From: Pseudomonadota bacterium
Lineage (GTDB): Bacteria; Pseudomonadota; Gammaproteobacteria; Burkholderiales; Burkholderiaceae_E
Direction of reading: 5' to 3'
Length of the DNA stretch: 64,000 nucleotides
Assembly: GCA_963204785.1 (NCBI GenBank)
Contig: CAUJHG010000017.1
Location: forward strand, 23,867 to 87,866
In this document: in pieces, positions 43,144 to 52,360 of the stretch
Numbering within the stretch: the first letter of the stretch is position 1
Layout of the letters: every line of letters begins with the position of its first letter
Notes under the pieces: generated by a model
Database searches by the model: none
What the model was told of the DNA's origin: nothing
Seen by the model: only the letters and a program-made list of their open reading frames with translations
Position numbers and translations under genes: made by a program

Positions 43144-43188
43144 GGATCGTCCCGCCACATTGACGCCAGTGAGCTGGGCGATGCGAGC

Positions 43189-43722
43189 TCAGTCAGTTGC
43201 CCCAAAGCCGCTGCGAACCAGGTCCGCGATGCGAACCGCCATGCCGCGCGCAGGATCGAACGGAAGGTCCTCGAATCCGAAGGCCGCATAGAGCGCCCGC
43301 ACGTCGTCGTCCAGCGGATGCGTCAGCACGCTGAAGCAGCCGACCTGGTCGGACAGGCGCACTGCCGTTGTGAGCGCAAAGTACATCAGCGATCGCGCAA
43401 TGCCCTGCCCCTGCCACCGCAGGTCGACCGCCAACTGGCCCAGCAGGATGGCGGGCAGCGGGTCGGGTCGATTGCGTTGCTGCGCCTTCGGCAACCAGGC
43501 TCGCTCGACCTGGGCCGTCGACAGGCTCACGTAGCCGACGATGCTGCCGGCTTCCGCATCGCAGATCACGCTGGTCCGCGAGATCTCCTGTTCCTGGTTG
43601 CGCCAGCCGTGGCGGCGGAACCAGTGATTCAACGCATCGCGCCCGCAATCGAAGGCGGCCGTATCGTCGTCAGCCGCCAGGGGTCGCGGCGGCGTTAAGG
43701 CGGCCCATGCGCCTGAGGTCAC
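43189..43722 (-). CDS. GNAT-family toxin of a type II toxin-antitoxin system (TacT/AtaT-like)
   Basis: N-acetyltransferase of 177 residues. Known relatives (TacT, AtaT, ItaT) acetylate aminoacyl-tRNA and stop translation. The acetyl-CoA loop WQGQGIARSLM (R/Q-x-x-G-x-G/A) and the following helix are clear, as is the C-terminal Tyr-containing segment ALYAAFGFEDLP, where these toxins have their catalytic Tyr. The N-terminal block FDCGRDALNHWFRRHG is typical of the subgroup. The GTG at 43722 overlaps the antitoxin stop by 4 nt (GTGA). Which tRNA it targets cannot be read from sequence. Confidence 0.88.
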   Translation of the reverse strand: MTSGAWAALTPPRPLAADDDTAAFDCGRDALNHWFRRHGWRNQEQEISRTSVICDAEAGSIVGYVSLSTAQVERAWLPKAQQRNRPDPLPAILLGQLAVDLRWQGQGIARSLMYFALTTAVRLSDQVGCFSVLTHPLDDDVRALYAAFGFEDLPFDPARGMAVRIADLVRSGFGATD

Positions 43723-43991
43723 TTCTGCCAGACAGGGCGAGTCCTGGAAAGCTTCCGAAGCGCCGGCACTTCCCGCGCTGGCGAGCGGGCCCAGGCCTCG
43801 AACCGGGCCCAGTCCTTCGCTGGAATCGTCACGATGCGGCGATTGAGCAGATCGGTCTCAGCGGCTTCGAGGGCGCGCCGCCTCACGAAGTCACTGAGGC
43901 TGGTACTGGCCTGTTCGGCTGCGGCCTCCAGCAAGGCACGTTCGCTGGCATTGACGCGAACACTCAATACGGCGGCGGAGGCGGTTGGCAT
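43719..43991 (-). CDS. DUF1778 (TacA-like) antitoxin
   Basis: 90-residue antitoxin partner of the GNAT toxin. The ribbon-helix-helix part is at the N-terminus (VLSVRVNASERALLEAAAEQ, then STSLSDFVRRRALEAAE), the DUF1778 pattern. The C-terminal ~35 residues (KDWARFEAWARSP) should wrap around the toxin. ATG 43991 (MPTASAAV) is chosen over an ATG at 44057, because the latter would run through the promoter and palindrome; GGGGGA lies 8 nt before 43991. It is expected to repress its own operon by binding the palindrome at 44011-44029. Confidence 0.88.
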   Translation of the reverse strand: MPTASAAVLSVRVNASERALLEAAAEQASTSLSDFVRRRALEAAETDLLNRRIVTIPAKDWARFEAWARSPAREVPALRKLSRTRPVWQK

Positions 43992-44010
43992 GAGGACATC
44001 CCCCAACGGA

Positions 44011-44029
44011 TGTATGACAATAGCATACA
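44011..44029. promoter_or_regulatory. Palindrome upstream of the toxin-antitoxin operon
   Basis: TGTATG, a 7-nt AT-rich spacer, CATACA: a perfect 6-bp inverted repeat 20 nt upstream of the antitoxin ATG. It is AT-rich against a GC-rich background and is a natural operator for the ribbon-helix-helix antitoxin. It could also affect the divergent gene at 44141. Confidence 0.6.
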
Positions 44030-44140
44030 AGACCACGTAACGCCACGCTCCCGGCATGTCAATCGCCTACGACGAGCGCCGTGCCGTGAGTTCGTTCGGC
44101 AGCAGTTCGCCCACCCTCAACCACCGCACCGGATCCCACC

Positions 44141-45481
44141 ATGAACATTCACCCCCTGCGCCCGCGCGATCACGAAGACGCGGCCCGCGTCGCGATCTCG
44201 TGGCTGGCCGAGCGCCATCGCAAGGGCTGGCGCAGCGCGTTCGAGGCCCTGCTGGACCTCTGGCGGCCCGAAGGTCCGCGTGACGGCTGGCAGCTGGACG
44301 AAGACGGCATGACCATGGTGTCGATCAACGTCGGCGAGTGGCTGATCTCCCGCGGGGAGATCCACGCCCGTGGTGGCCTGCGGGAAATCAACGCCTACCT
44401 GTTGGGGCGCGAGGGCCCGTTTCTCACGCCAGGCCAGCGCGACTGGATCGCTCAGCTGCGTGCACGGCCCCTGCGCCTCTACCGGGTCACCGACGTGCAG
44501 CCCGGCGCGGGCATGACCCTGATCGACGAGTTCGACCCGCAGGCCCTACCGCAACCCGTACGCGAGATCAGCGACAGCCGCACTGCGAAGCCGGGAATGC
44601 TGATGGGCGCGCGCATCATGGAGCTCGCTGCAGGCGCGGGAATCGACGGGCATCATGAGCTCTCGGGCGCCATCTATCCGTTCTCCAAGCTGGCAGAGAC
44701 GGCCGTACTGGCGCAGGCCCGTCAGGCGATGGTCGGCTCGGCCGAACTCGGGCTCCACGTCGACAACCAACGCGATCTGCTCGAACTGGCCATCGCCCGC
44801 GCCTGGCTGGGCCAATGGTTCGCGCCCGCACCGCTGCCGCAGATCCAGGATGCGTCGACCGGCGATCCCCTGCTCCTGGTGACCGACCACTACCGCGTGC
44901 TCGACGCGGCGGCGCTCGCCGCGTCCTTGGCGTCGCAGCCCGATGTCAGCGGCGATGCGCAGCAGGGATGGAACCGCATGATGGCGGGCGCCGACGGTGC
45001 GCAGCGCAGCCTGTCGACCATCAACCCAGGGCGCAGCACCGATCGCGTCGAACTCTTCCACCGCACACAGCGGCTGGCGGACGTTGGCCGCGCCTGGTTC
45101 GAAGGCGTGGTCGGCGCGGCCGTGCAGCACCTGACGCGCGAGATCACCGATCCGGCAGGCCATCTCGCCCGAGCGGGCGGCAGCGACACGGGCCGCACGC
45201 CGCGATCCTCGTCCGCAAGCACACCGAACCTGCCGCCCGAGGTCATCGCACAGGCCATCGAGCAAGTGCTGCATCGCCACTACGCCAACTGGGTTGACGA
45301 GAGCATTCCGGCCCTGGACGGACGCACCCCGCGCCAGGCCATCACCACGCCGGCAGGATTGGAGCGCGTGAAGGGCCTGCTGCGCGAGTACGAGGAAGGC
45401 GAGCGCCAGCAGTCCGCCGCCCAAGGGCGACCCGCCGTGTCCTATCAATTCTTGTGGGACGCCTTGGGGATATCGAGGTGA
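44141..45481 (+). CDS. Unrecognised 446-residue protein with MbcA/ParS-like C-terminus
   Basis: I cannot name this protein. No signal peptide or membrane helix, few cysteines, so probably cytosolic. Residues 1-230 form a globular part with EWLISRGEIHARG, LRLYRVTDVQPGAGMTLIDE and KPGMLMGARIMEL. A Ser/Thr-rich linker (about 350-365) precedes a C-terminal helical domain whose NWVDESIPALDGRTPRQAI followed by AGLERVKGLLREYEEGE resembles the toxin-binding domain of MbcA/ParS/Xre antitoxins; I hold that loosely. It starts 150 nt from the divergent antitoxin gene, with no strong Shine-Dalgarno, and overlaps the next gene by 4 nt (GTGA), so the two form one unit. Confidence 0.65.
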   Translation: MNIHPLRPRDHEDAARVAISWLAERHRKGWRSAFEALLDLWRPEGPRDGWQLDEDGMTMVSINVGEWLISRGEIHARGGLREINAYLLGREGPFLTPGQRDWIAQLRARPLRLYRVTDVQPGAGMTLIDEFDPQALPQPVREISDSRTAKPGMLMGARIMELAAGAGIDGHHELSGAIYPFSKLAETAVLAQARQAMVGSAELGLHVDNQRDLLELAIARAWLGQWFAPAPLPQIQDASTGDPLLLVTDHYRVLDAAALAASLASQPDVSGDAQQGWNRMMAGADGAQRSLSTINPGRSTDRVELFHRTQRLADVGRAWFEGVVGAAVQHLTREITDPAGHLARAGGSDTGRTPRSSSASTPNLPPEVIAQAIEQVLHRHYANWVDESIPALDGRTPRQAITTPAGLERVKGLLREYEEGERQQSAAQGRPAVSYQFLWDALGISR

Positions 45482-46038
45482 ACACGGACGGCAACCCTCT
45501 CGCCCGCGGGGGCGATGCCGCGCCGGTGTTGACCATAGCCCCCGAGGAGCTGACCTGGGCCTTGAACTCGCGCGACCCGCTCGGGGAGTGCAGCCACTGG
45601 CTGAACATCGAGTCCGGGACGATCCTGTCCCTGATCGGACCCGACGCTGCCGACGAAACCGACGAGGATCCGCGCGATGACGACCGCTGGCTGTTCATCG
45701 AACCCATCGAGTCGTCCGAGGCCTTCCGCGTCATGGAGGACTTCGCCGATCAGTGTGGCGATGACCGCCTGGCCCGGGCGCTGGGGCAGGCGCTGCAACA
45801 GCGCAAGCCCTTCCGTCGCTTCAAGGAGGTGCCGGCCGCGCACCCGGCGCAACGCGAAACCTGGTTCGCCTTCGAACGCCAGGCCATGGAGGTGATCGCA
45901 CGGCGGTGGTGCGAGGACCATGGCATCTCGCCCCGGTGGACCGCCCGGCCGAACAGGCCTACGCCTCGAGCCGCGTCAGATCGTCGAGGTCCGCTCGTCG
46001 CTGCGCCACCCTGCGCTCGTAGCTCGCCTGGTTCTTGA
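45478..46038 (+). CDS. UPF0158-like protein with foreign C-terminal tail
   Basis: 186 residues from the GTG that overlaps the previous stop (GTGA). The first ~155 residues resemble the UPF0158 family: a Trp/Leu-rich start (EELTWALN), SHWLNIESGTILSLIG, an acidic loop, the FIEPIESSEAFRVMEDFADQ block, and KPFRRFKEVPAAHPAQRETW. The function of that family is unknown. Natural members end near HGISP; here the frame runs on for about 30 Pro/Arg-rich residues that are antisense to the oxygenase remnant (45959-46038), so the stop was probably lost at a recombination joint. An ATG at 45454 is a less likely start. Confidence 0.7.
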   Translation: MNTDGNPLARGGDAAPVLTIAPEELTWALNSRDPLGECSHWLNIESGTILSLIGPDAADETDEDPRDDDRWLFIEPIESSEAFRVMEDFADQCGDDRLARALGQALQQRKPFRRFKEVPAAHPAQRETWFAFERQAMEVIARRWCEDHGISPRWTARPNRPTPRAASDRRGPLVAAPPCARSSPGS

Positions 46039-46682
46039 TGCACACCAGCACATGCGGGCTGCCCTTGCGCTCGGTGCTGCAGTCGACGTCGTGCCGGCCA
46101 TGACGGATCGAGTCCTCGACGTGACGACGATCGGCCTCGCGCGCCTTGAAGCGCCAGGCCTCCTGTTCGGCACTCTGCAGGAAGCGGCTCAGGGCCAGGC
46201 AGTGCTCGCAACGGCAGCTCATGCGGGCCTCGCGCTGCCAGTCGGCGGGCGGTGCCAAGTCCAATGAAGACCGTACGCGCAGGTGGTCCACGGCAGCCGC
46301 CCGCAGCCTCAGGCAGGCCGGCCGGTTCAGCAGCGCGGGCCGGCGCTGTCGTTGTACTGCGCCGCACCACTCTCTTCGATACGCAGCAGCGTCAGGTGGA
46401 AATCGCAGTCGGCATAGACGGCGGCCCAGGCAACCGCGGACACATCAGCGCAGCGCAGGTCAAGTCGAACCAGTGTGTCAACACCACGGCCGTAGGGCGC
46501 GCGTTCAGCCGCCGCAATGAGTTGTGCGGCCTGCACCGGCACCAACGGCAAGGCAAGCGGGCCGATGCCTTCGATCTCGATCAGTGGAAGATGCAATGCG
46601 CACTCGCCAACCGCAAAAAATCGCCTGGCGTCTGCACGATTTGCAGGACGGCCGCCAGCGCGGCGTTGATCGAATCCATCAT
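45959..46682 (-). pseudogene. Decayed 2OG-Fe(II) oxygenase-like gene
   Basis: Three protein pieces of one family appear in different frames. From 46682 a start (MMDSINAALAAVLQIVQTPG) breaks at a T6 run (46615-46620) and continues one frame over as GECALHLPLIEIEGIGPLAL through APYGRGVDTLV. A jump then leads to VAWAAVYADCDF and a stop at 46327. In the third frame 46291-45959 encodes the C-terminal block with CRCEHC, RRHVEDSIRHGRHD and ERKGSPHVLVCIKNQASYER. I associate these blocks with a large family of 2OG-Fe(II) oxygenase-like proteins of unknown function. The stretch that should hold the HxD iron site is missing, so the gene is dead. Confidence 0.6.
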
Positions 46683-46692
46683 CGGTTCCCTC

Positions 46693-47731
46693 ATGTCCGA
46701 CAGTGTGCACAGTGTCGTGCGACTCACACCCGATCGGCGCTACCGCATCCAGCTCAGCCTGAATGGCGAAGTCGTGCGACGAACGCTCAAGCGTGACGGC
46801 GTCGCGCTCCCGCCGTCATCAGAGAACCTCGATGAGGCCAAACGACTCACGGCCGAAATCCGCAGTCGAATCGCCGCCGGCACCTTTTGTCACTCCGAAT
46901 ACTTCCCCGCGACCCGGAAGGACGGAAGGCCTCTCACCGTCGGCGAGCATCTCGACGCATGGCTGGCGGTCCAGCGCATAGAACCATCTACCGCAGCGGC
47001 CTACGCGTCGGCCGTTCGCGTCTGGAAGTCCGCGCCGTGCGACGACCAGGGTGCACTGCCCCGGCGAGCGGGCGCTGCACCGATTGAAGGCCAGTCACGT
47101 CTTGCGCGCGTGGACCTTCCGGCCCGGCCTCAACGCGAAGACCGTCAACAACCACGTCACCGCGCTTCGCCGTGCCATGGACATGGCCGTTGCGGACCAT
47201 GCCCTCGAAGACAACCTCGTCCGACATGTCCGCTACCAGCGGCAGCGGACACCGTTTCCGGATCCGTTCACGCACGACGAGGTGGAGGCCATCATCGGCT
47301 ACATGACCGAGCGGTACCCCGATGGGGTGGCGAACTGCGTGGAGTTCAAGTTCTTCAGCGGGCTGCGCCCATCGGAGACAACGGCGCTGCGCTGGGACGA
47401 TGTGGATCTGGAGCGCGACCGGGTCCATGTGCATCGGGCCATCGTTCGGGGGCTCGAGAAGAACACAACCAAGACCAGCACTGCACGCCACGTGCTGCTG
47501 AACCGCCGCGCACGCGCTGCACTGCTGCGACAGTGCGCATTGGCACAATTGGCGGGCGATTTCGTCTTCCTCGATCCACGCTACGGCAAGCCGTGGACAG
47601 AAGGTCGGCATGCTGCTGAGCACCTACGCCCGCTGGCTCGATGGGGATCACAACGCCATGGAGATGGACCGGCTGGAAGCGTCGCTTCGACGCGATTCAT
47701 CCCCGGATTCATCCCAAGCGCTGGATGTTGA
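46693..47731 (+). pseudogene. Broken tyrosine-type site-specific integrase
   Basis: The N-terminal arm-binding part is in one frame (MSDSVHSVVRLTPDRRYRIQ to AAYASAVRVWK, 46693 to about 47040). The core-binding and catalytic parts continue in the next frame (HRLKASHVLRAW, then FFSGLRPSETTALRWDDVDL with the first catalytic Arg, and TKTSTARHVLLN with the Lys). After KPWTEG the HxxR box is absent; a third frame from about 47597 gives VGMLLSTYARWLDGDHNAME, which holds the catalytic Tyr. One frameshift near 47045 and an internal deletion near 47595 therefore make it inactive. It lies next to tRNA-His, probably its former target. Confidence 0.85.
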
Positions 47732-47775
47732 CCCGCAAGCTATTGATTTCGCTGCGGTTTCCTGGAATGGCGGGG

Positions 47776-47852
47776 TGGGGTGGCTGATGGGACTCGAACC
47801 CACGACAACCGGAATCACAATCCGGGACTCTACCAACTGAGCTACAGCCACC
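47776..47852 (-). tRNA. tRNA-His (anticodon GTG)
   Basis: Complete cloverleaf, 77 nt including an encoded CCA. The acceptor stem GGTGGCT/AGCCACC includes the extra G-1 paired with C73 that marks tRNA-His. Anticodon loop TTGTGAT; T-loop GGGTTCGAGTCCC. The adjacent integrase remnant faces its 3' end. Confidence 0.97.
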
Positions 47853-47914
47853 ACCGTTCGCGGCGCACAAGAGCGACGCGATGAAGAACTTCCGACCGTC
47901 CACGCAGTGCTGTG

Positions 47915-47991
<77 letters not shown>

Positions 47992-48045
47992 CGATTCCTT
48001 CGGGCCGGAAGGCGACGCCTGCCTGTCGAGCGTTTCCGGGAGAAC

Positions 48046-48122
<77 letters not shown>

Positions 48123-48132
48123 GAAGACGCGA

Positions 48133-48138
48133 AGTATA
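48133..48138 (-). promoter_or_regulatory. -10 element of the tRNA cluster
   Basis: TATACT on the minus strand, placing +1 near 48126, 4 nt before the tRNA-Pro 5' end. No clear -35 is seen at 16-18 bp. Confidence 0.5.
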
Positions 48139-48193
48139 GCTGAAAATTGCCGGCATTCGGGCGCAAGTCGCAGCCTCGCCAGGGCTGACGGGC

Positions 48194-49522
48194 TCAGGCC
48201 ACTGCCGCTGCGAGGCGGTGCGCGACACGATCTGCCAGGGCCTCGTCCTTCGCCTCGACCATCACGCGCAGCAGCGGCTCGGTCCCGGAGGGCCGGATCA
48301 GGATGCGGCCGTCGTCGCCGAGCTGAGCCTGTGCGGCGAGGCGCTCACGCTGCAGCGGCGGATGGATCTCCCAGTCGAAGCCCTTGGCGATGGTCACGTT
48401 GATCAGCTTCTGCGGGAACAGGACGAGGTCTGCGGTGAGCTCGCGCAGCGAGCGCCCGCTGCTGCGGACCGCCGCGAGCACCTGCAGTGCGCTGATCGTG
48501 CCATCGCCGGTGCTGTGGCTGTCCAGGCAGAGCAGATGCCCCGAGCTCTCGCCGCCGTAGAGCCATCCGCGCGCGCGCAGTCGCTCGAGCACGTAGCGGT
48601 CGCCGACCTTGGCTCGCTCGAAGTCCACGCCGAGCCGCTCGAAGGCCTGCTCCAGGGCGAGGTTGGACATCAGCGTCCCCACGGCGCCGGCCACCGGCCC
48701 GCGCAGGAGACGGTCGCGCACGATCACGTAGAGGAGTTCGTCGCCGTTGTAGTCGCGACCCTCGCCGTCGACCATCAGCAGCCGGTCGGCGTCACCGTCG
48801 ACTGCGATCCCCAGGTCGGCGCGATGCTCGAGCACCGCTGCGCGCAGCGCATCCGGATGCGTCGCTCCGCAGGCCTCGTTGATGTTGAGTCCGTTGGGGC
48901 TCGCGCCGATGGTCACCACCTCGGCCCCGAGTTCGTGGAACACGTGCGGCGCGGTCTGGTAGGCGGCGCCATGCGCGCAATCGACGACCAGCTTCATCCC
49001 GCGCAGGTCGAGCGCCGACGGAAAGGACCTCTTGCAGAACTCGATGTAGCGGCCGGCTGCATCCTCGATGCGACGCGCCTTGCCGAGAAGCTCCGGACGC
49101 ACGCAGCCGATCGGCGCATCCAGCGCCTCCTCGATGCGCTGTTCGAGCGAATCGGGCAGCTTGTTGCCGTCGCCCGAGAAGAACTTGATCCCGTTGTCGT
49201 CATAGGGGTTGTGCGAGGCGCTGATCACCACCCCGGCGGTCAGCCGCAGCGCGCGGGTCAGGTAGGCCACGCCCGGCGTGGGCAGAGGCCCCGAGAGGAG
49301 GACGTCGACGCCTGCGGCCGACAGCCCGGCCTCGAGCGCCGCCTCGAGCATGTAGCCGGAGATCCGCGTGTCCTTGCCGATCAGCACCGCCGGCCGGCCG
49401 CCCTCGCGGGAGCCGAGCACCCTGCCCGCCGCGTAGCCGAGCCTCAGCACGAAGTCCGGGGTGATCGGCGGTTCGCCCACCCTGCCGCGCACGCCATCGG
49501 TTCCGAAGTATCTGCGTCCCAT
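48194..49522 (-). CDS. glmM: Phosphoglucosamine mutase
   Basis: Converts glucosamine-6-phosphate to glucosamine-1-phosphate for peptidoglycan and LPS precursors; cytosolic. The protein has 442 residues. It begins [20 protein letters not shown] and has the phosphoserine loop [17 protein letters not shown] near residue 101, the metal loop [25 protein letters not shown] and the phosphate-binding [25 protein letters not shown] lies just before the ATG at 49522, 2 nt after the folP stop. It shares the folP transcript. Confidence 0.97.
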   Translation of the reverse strand: MGRRYFGTDGVRGRVGEPPITPDFVLRLGYAAGRVLGSREGGRPAVLIGKDTRISGYMLEAALEAGLSAAGVDVLLSGPLPTPGVAYLTRALRLTAGVVISASHNPYDDNGIKFFSGDGNKLPDSLEQRIEEALDAPIGCVRPELLGKARRIEDAAGRYIEFCKRSFPSALDLRGMKLVVDCAHGAAYQTAPHVFHELGAEVVTIGASPNGLNINEACGATHPDALRAAVLEHRADLGIAVDGDADRLLMVDGEGRDYNGDELLYVIVRDRLLRGPVAGAVGTLMSNLALEQAFERLGVDFERAKVGDRYVLERLRARGWLYGGESSGHLLCLDSHSTGDGTISALQVLAAVRSSGRSLRELTADLVLFPQKLINVTIAKGFDWEIHPPLQRERLAAQAQLGDDGRILIRPSGTEPLLRVMVEAKDEALADRVAHRLAAAVA

Positions 49523-49524
49523 CC

Positions 49525-50367
49525 TCACTCCTCGATCGCCCGCCACACGGCGAGCGCATCCCTGGTCTCGGCCACGTCGTGGACGCGGACGATCGATGCG
49601 CCCCGATGGACGCAAGCGAGCGCTGCCGCGACACTCGCGGCCAGGCGCTCACCGACGGGGCGACCCGTCAACTGGCCCAGCATCGACTTGCGTGACACGC
49701 CCAGCAGCAGCGGCCTTCCCAGCCCCGCGAGCACCGGAAGCCCTCGCAGCAGCCTGAGATTGTCCTGCAGGTTCTTCCCGAAGCCGATCCCCGGATCGAG
49801 GGTGATGCGCTCGCGTACGACCCCGGCGGCGGTCAGCGCCACGAGTCGAGCCTGCAGGAAAGCCGAGACCTCGGCGACCACGTCACGATAGACGGGCGCC
49901 TGCTGCATCGTGGACGGCTCGCCGAGCATGTGCATCACGCACAGGCCGGCGTCGCTGCCTGCGACCGCCTCGAGCGCCCCCGGCGCCCGGAAACCGCCAA
50001 CGTCGTTGATCATGTCCGCGCCCGCAGCGAGCGCCGCGCGCATCACCGCGGGATGTCGCGTGTCGACCGACAGCGGGCGACCGCAGTCGCGCAGCGCCTC
50101 GAGCACTGGCAGCACGCGGGCAATCTCCTCGGCCTCGCCGGCGGGCAGCGAACCCGGGCGGGTGGACTCGCCGCCGATGTCGATGAGGTCGGCGCCGTCG
50201 TCGAGCAGGCGGCGCGCATGGGTGATCGCTGCGTCTGCAGCCAGGTACCGCCCCCCGTCGGAGAAGGAATCGGGCGTCACGTTGACGACGCCCATCACGC
50301 GGGGAGCGCAGAGGTCGAGCTCGAAACGACCGCAGCGAAGGCGCGGTGCAAGGCGACCTTGACTCAT
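49525..50367 (-). CDS. folP: Dihydropteroate synthase
   Basis: Joins p-aminobenzoate to the pterin pyrophosphate in folate synthesis; the sulfonamide target. The protein has 280 residues. It contains [29 protein letters not shown], the DPGIGFGKN loop and [11 protein letters not shown], all expected for an active enzyme. ATG 50367 ([10 protein letters not shown]) is used; the frame is open further upstream, but that extension reads through the hairpin at 50383-50412. Downstream of ftsH and directly coupled to glmM. Confidence 0.96.
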   Translation of the reverse strand: MSQGRLAPRLRCGRFELDLCAPRVMGVVNVTPDSFSDGGRYLAADAAITHARRLLDDGADLIDIGGESTRPGSLPAGEAEEIARVLPVLEALRDCGRPLSVDTRHPAVMRAALAAGADMINDVGGFRAPGALEAVAGSDAGLCVMHMLGEPSTMQQAPVYRDVVAEVSAFLQARLVALTAAGVVRERITLDPGIGFGKNLQDNLRLLRGLPVLAGLGRPLLLGVSRKSMLGQLTGRPVGERLAASVAAALACVHRGASIVRVHDVAETRDALAVWRAIEE

Positions 50368-50382
50368 CGGGAAGTGCCGGAG

Positions 50383-50412
50383 CGGGAAGCGGCGGAGAAC
50401 CGCCGCTTCCCG
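50383..50412 (-). terminator. Strong hairpin between ftsH and folP
   Basis: A perfect 13-bp stem CGGGAAGCGGCGG/CCGCCGCTTCCCG with the GNRA-type-sized loop AGAA (TTCT on the minus strand) lies 22 nt after the ftsH stop and 15 nt before the folP ATG. No T-run follows in either direction. It may attenuate or protect the mRNA rather than fully terminate. Confidence 0.5.
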
Positions 50413-50434
50413 GGAGAACTGCCCGCAGCCGCGA

Positions 50435-52333
50435 TCAGGCGGCGGGCGCCGCCGGGGCAGCGGGCGCCACGCCGGTGGGCGCCGGGGCGCTGCCGCCGCC
50501 GCCACCTGCGCTGCCGCCGGAACGCTCCTTCGGCGGGCGCGGCTGGTGACCGGCGCAGATGTCGTCGATCTGGTCGCTGTCGATCGTCTCCCAGTCGAGC
50601 AGCGCCTTGGCCATGACCTCGACCTTGTCGCGATTCTCCTCGAGGATGCGCCGGGCCACGTCGTACTGCTCGTCGATGATCCGGCGGATCTCGCTGTCGA
50701 CCTTGCGCATCGTCTCCTCGGAGACGTTGGTGGTCTTGGTGATGGAACGCCCGAGGAAGATCTCGCCTTCGTTCTCGGCGTAGACCATCGGGCCCATGAC
50801 GTCGCTCATTCCGTAGCGGGTGACCATGTCGCGGGCGATCGCGGTGGCGCGCTCGAAGTCGTTCGAGGCACCGGTGGTCATCTGGTTCATGAACAGCTCC
50901 TCGGCGATCCGGCCGCCGAAGAGCACCGCGATCGTGTTGAGCATCCGCTCGCGGTCCATGCTGTAGCGGTCTTCGGTGGGCAGTTGCATCGTCACGCCCA
51001 GCGCACGCCCGCGCGGGATGATCGTGACCTTGTGGACCGGATCGGTCTTGGGGAGCATCTTCGCGACGATCGCGTGGCCGGATTCGTGATACGCGGTGTT
51101 GCGCCGCTCCTCCTCGGGCATCACGATCGAGCGGCGCTCGGCGCCCATGATGATCTTGTCCTTGGCGCGTTCGAAGTCGATCATCTCGACCAGCCTGGCC
51201 GCGCGGCGCGCGGCGAACAGCGCGGCCTCGTTGACCAGGTTGGCGAGGTCGGCACCGGAGAAGCCGGGCGTGCCGCGCGCGATGACGTCGGCGCGGACAT
51301 CGGAGCCGAGCGGGACCTTGCGCATGTGCACGTTCAGGATCTGCTCGCGGCCGCGGATGTCGGGCAGCGGCACCACCACCTGGCGGTCGAAGCGGCCCGG
51401 GCGCAGCAGCGCGGGGTCGAGCACGTCGGGGCGGTTGGTGGCGGCGATCACGATCACGCCCTGCCCGGTCTCGAAACCGTCCATCTCGACCAGCAGCTGG
51501 TTCAGCGTCTGCTCGCGCTCGTCGTTGCCGCCGCCCAGCCCGGCGCCACGCTGACGGCCGACGGCGTCGATCTCGTCGATGAACAGGATGCAGGGCGCAT
51601 GCTTCTTGGCGTTCTCGAACATGTCGCGCACGCGCGCGGCGCCGACGCCCACGAACATCTCGACGAAGTCGGAGCCGGAGATAGAGAAGAAGGGAACCTT
51701 CGCCTCGCCCGCGATAGCGCGCGCGAGCAGCGTCTTGCCCGTTCCGGGCGAACCGACCATCAGCACGCCGCGCGGGATGCGCCCGCCGAGCTTCTGGAAG
51801 CGCGACGGGTCGCGCAGGAAGTCGACCAGTTCCTGCACTTCCTCCTTGGCCTCGTCGCAGCCGGCGACGTCGGCGAAGGTGATGGTGTTGTTGGTCTCGT
51901 CGAGCATGCGGGCGCGCGACTTCCCGAAGGAGAACGCGCCGCCGCGCCCCCCGCCCTGCATCTGGCGCATGAAGAAGACCCAGACGCCGATCAGCAGGAG
52001 CATCGGGAACCAGGACACGAAGATGTTGAGCAGCAGCGACTGCTCCTCCTCGGGCTTGGCGTTGACCTGGACCCCGTACTTCATGAGGTCGCCGACCATC
52101 CAGGGGTCGCTCGGCGCAAAGACCGTGTAGGCGCGGTTGTCCTTCGCACGCACGCGCAGCGTGCGACCGTCGATGCTGACGGTGTCGATCCGCCCGTCCT
52201 TGGCCTCGGCCATGAACTGCGAGTACGGCATGTCGCCGCCGCGCACCTGGCGGGTGTCGAACTGCTTGAAGACGGTGAACAGGACCAGTGCGATGACCAG
52301 CCAGACCGCCGCCTTCGAGAATACGTTGTTCAC
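50435..52333 (-). CDS. ftsH: ATP-dependent zinc metalloprotease FtsH
   Basis: Membrane-bound AAA protease for quality control and regulated proteolysis. The protein has 632 residues. Two membrane helices flank a periplasmic domain ([13 protein letters not shown], then [19 protein letters not shown] at about 105-123). Walker A is [13 protein letters not shown], Walker [14 protein letters not shown], the zinc motif HESGH. The Pro/Gly/Ala-rich C-terminus is disordered. GTG 52333 has AGGAG 9 nt upstream. It follows the rlmE gene in the same direction. Confidence 0.97.
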   Translation of the reverse strand: MNNVFSKAAVWLVIALVLFTVFKQFDTRQVRGGDMPYSQFMAEAKDGRIDTVSIDGRTLRVRAKDNRAYTVFAPSDPWMVGDLMKYGVQVNAKPEEEQSLLLNIFVSWFPMLLLIGVWVFFMRQMQGGGRGGAFSFGKSRARMLDETNNTITFADVAGCDEAKEEVQELVDFLRDPSRFQKLGGRIPRGVLMVGSPGTGKTLLARAIAGEAKVPFFSISGSDFVEMFVGVGAARVRDMFENAKKHAPCILFIDEIDAVGRQRGAGLGGGNDEREQTLNQLLVEMDGFETGQGVIVIAATNRPDVLDPALLRPGRFDRQVVVPLPDIRGREQILNVHMRKVPLGSDVRADVIARGTPGFSGADLANLVNEAALFAARRAARLVEMIDFERAKDKIIMGAERRSIVMPEEERRNTAYHESGHAIVAKMLPKTDPVHKVTIIPRGRALGVTMQLPTEDRYSMDRERMLNTIAVLFGGRIAEELFMNQMTTGASNDFERATAIARDMVTRYGMSDVMGPMVYAENEGEIFLGRSITKTTNVSEETMRKVDSEIRRIIDEQYDVARRILEENRDKVEVMAKALLDWETIDSDQIDDICAGHQPRPPKERSGGSAGGGGGSAPAPTGVAPAAPAAPAA

Positions 52334-52360
52334 GGAATCTGCTCCTTTTGCAGCCCTTGG

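Larger units (their letters stand above)
43144..47775. mobile_element. Remnant genomic island at tRNA-His
   Basis: Between the DUF1345-like gene and the tRNA cluster lie a toxin-antitoxin pair, an unrecognised two-gene unit, a shattered oxygenase-like gene and a broken tyrosine integrase that ends about 45 nt from the 3' end of tRNA-His. This is the usual layout of an element that inserted into a tRNA 3' end. I looked for a copy of the tRNA-His 3' end near 43144 and found none, so the left boundary is approximate and excision is probably impossible. Confidence 0.6.

Noticed and set aside
43144..43188. Possible left attachment site of the island
   Set aside because: No stretch here matches the tRNA-His 3' end or the sequence next to the integrase remnant.
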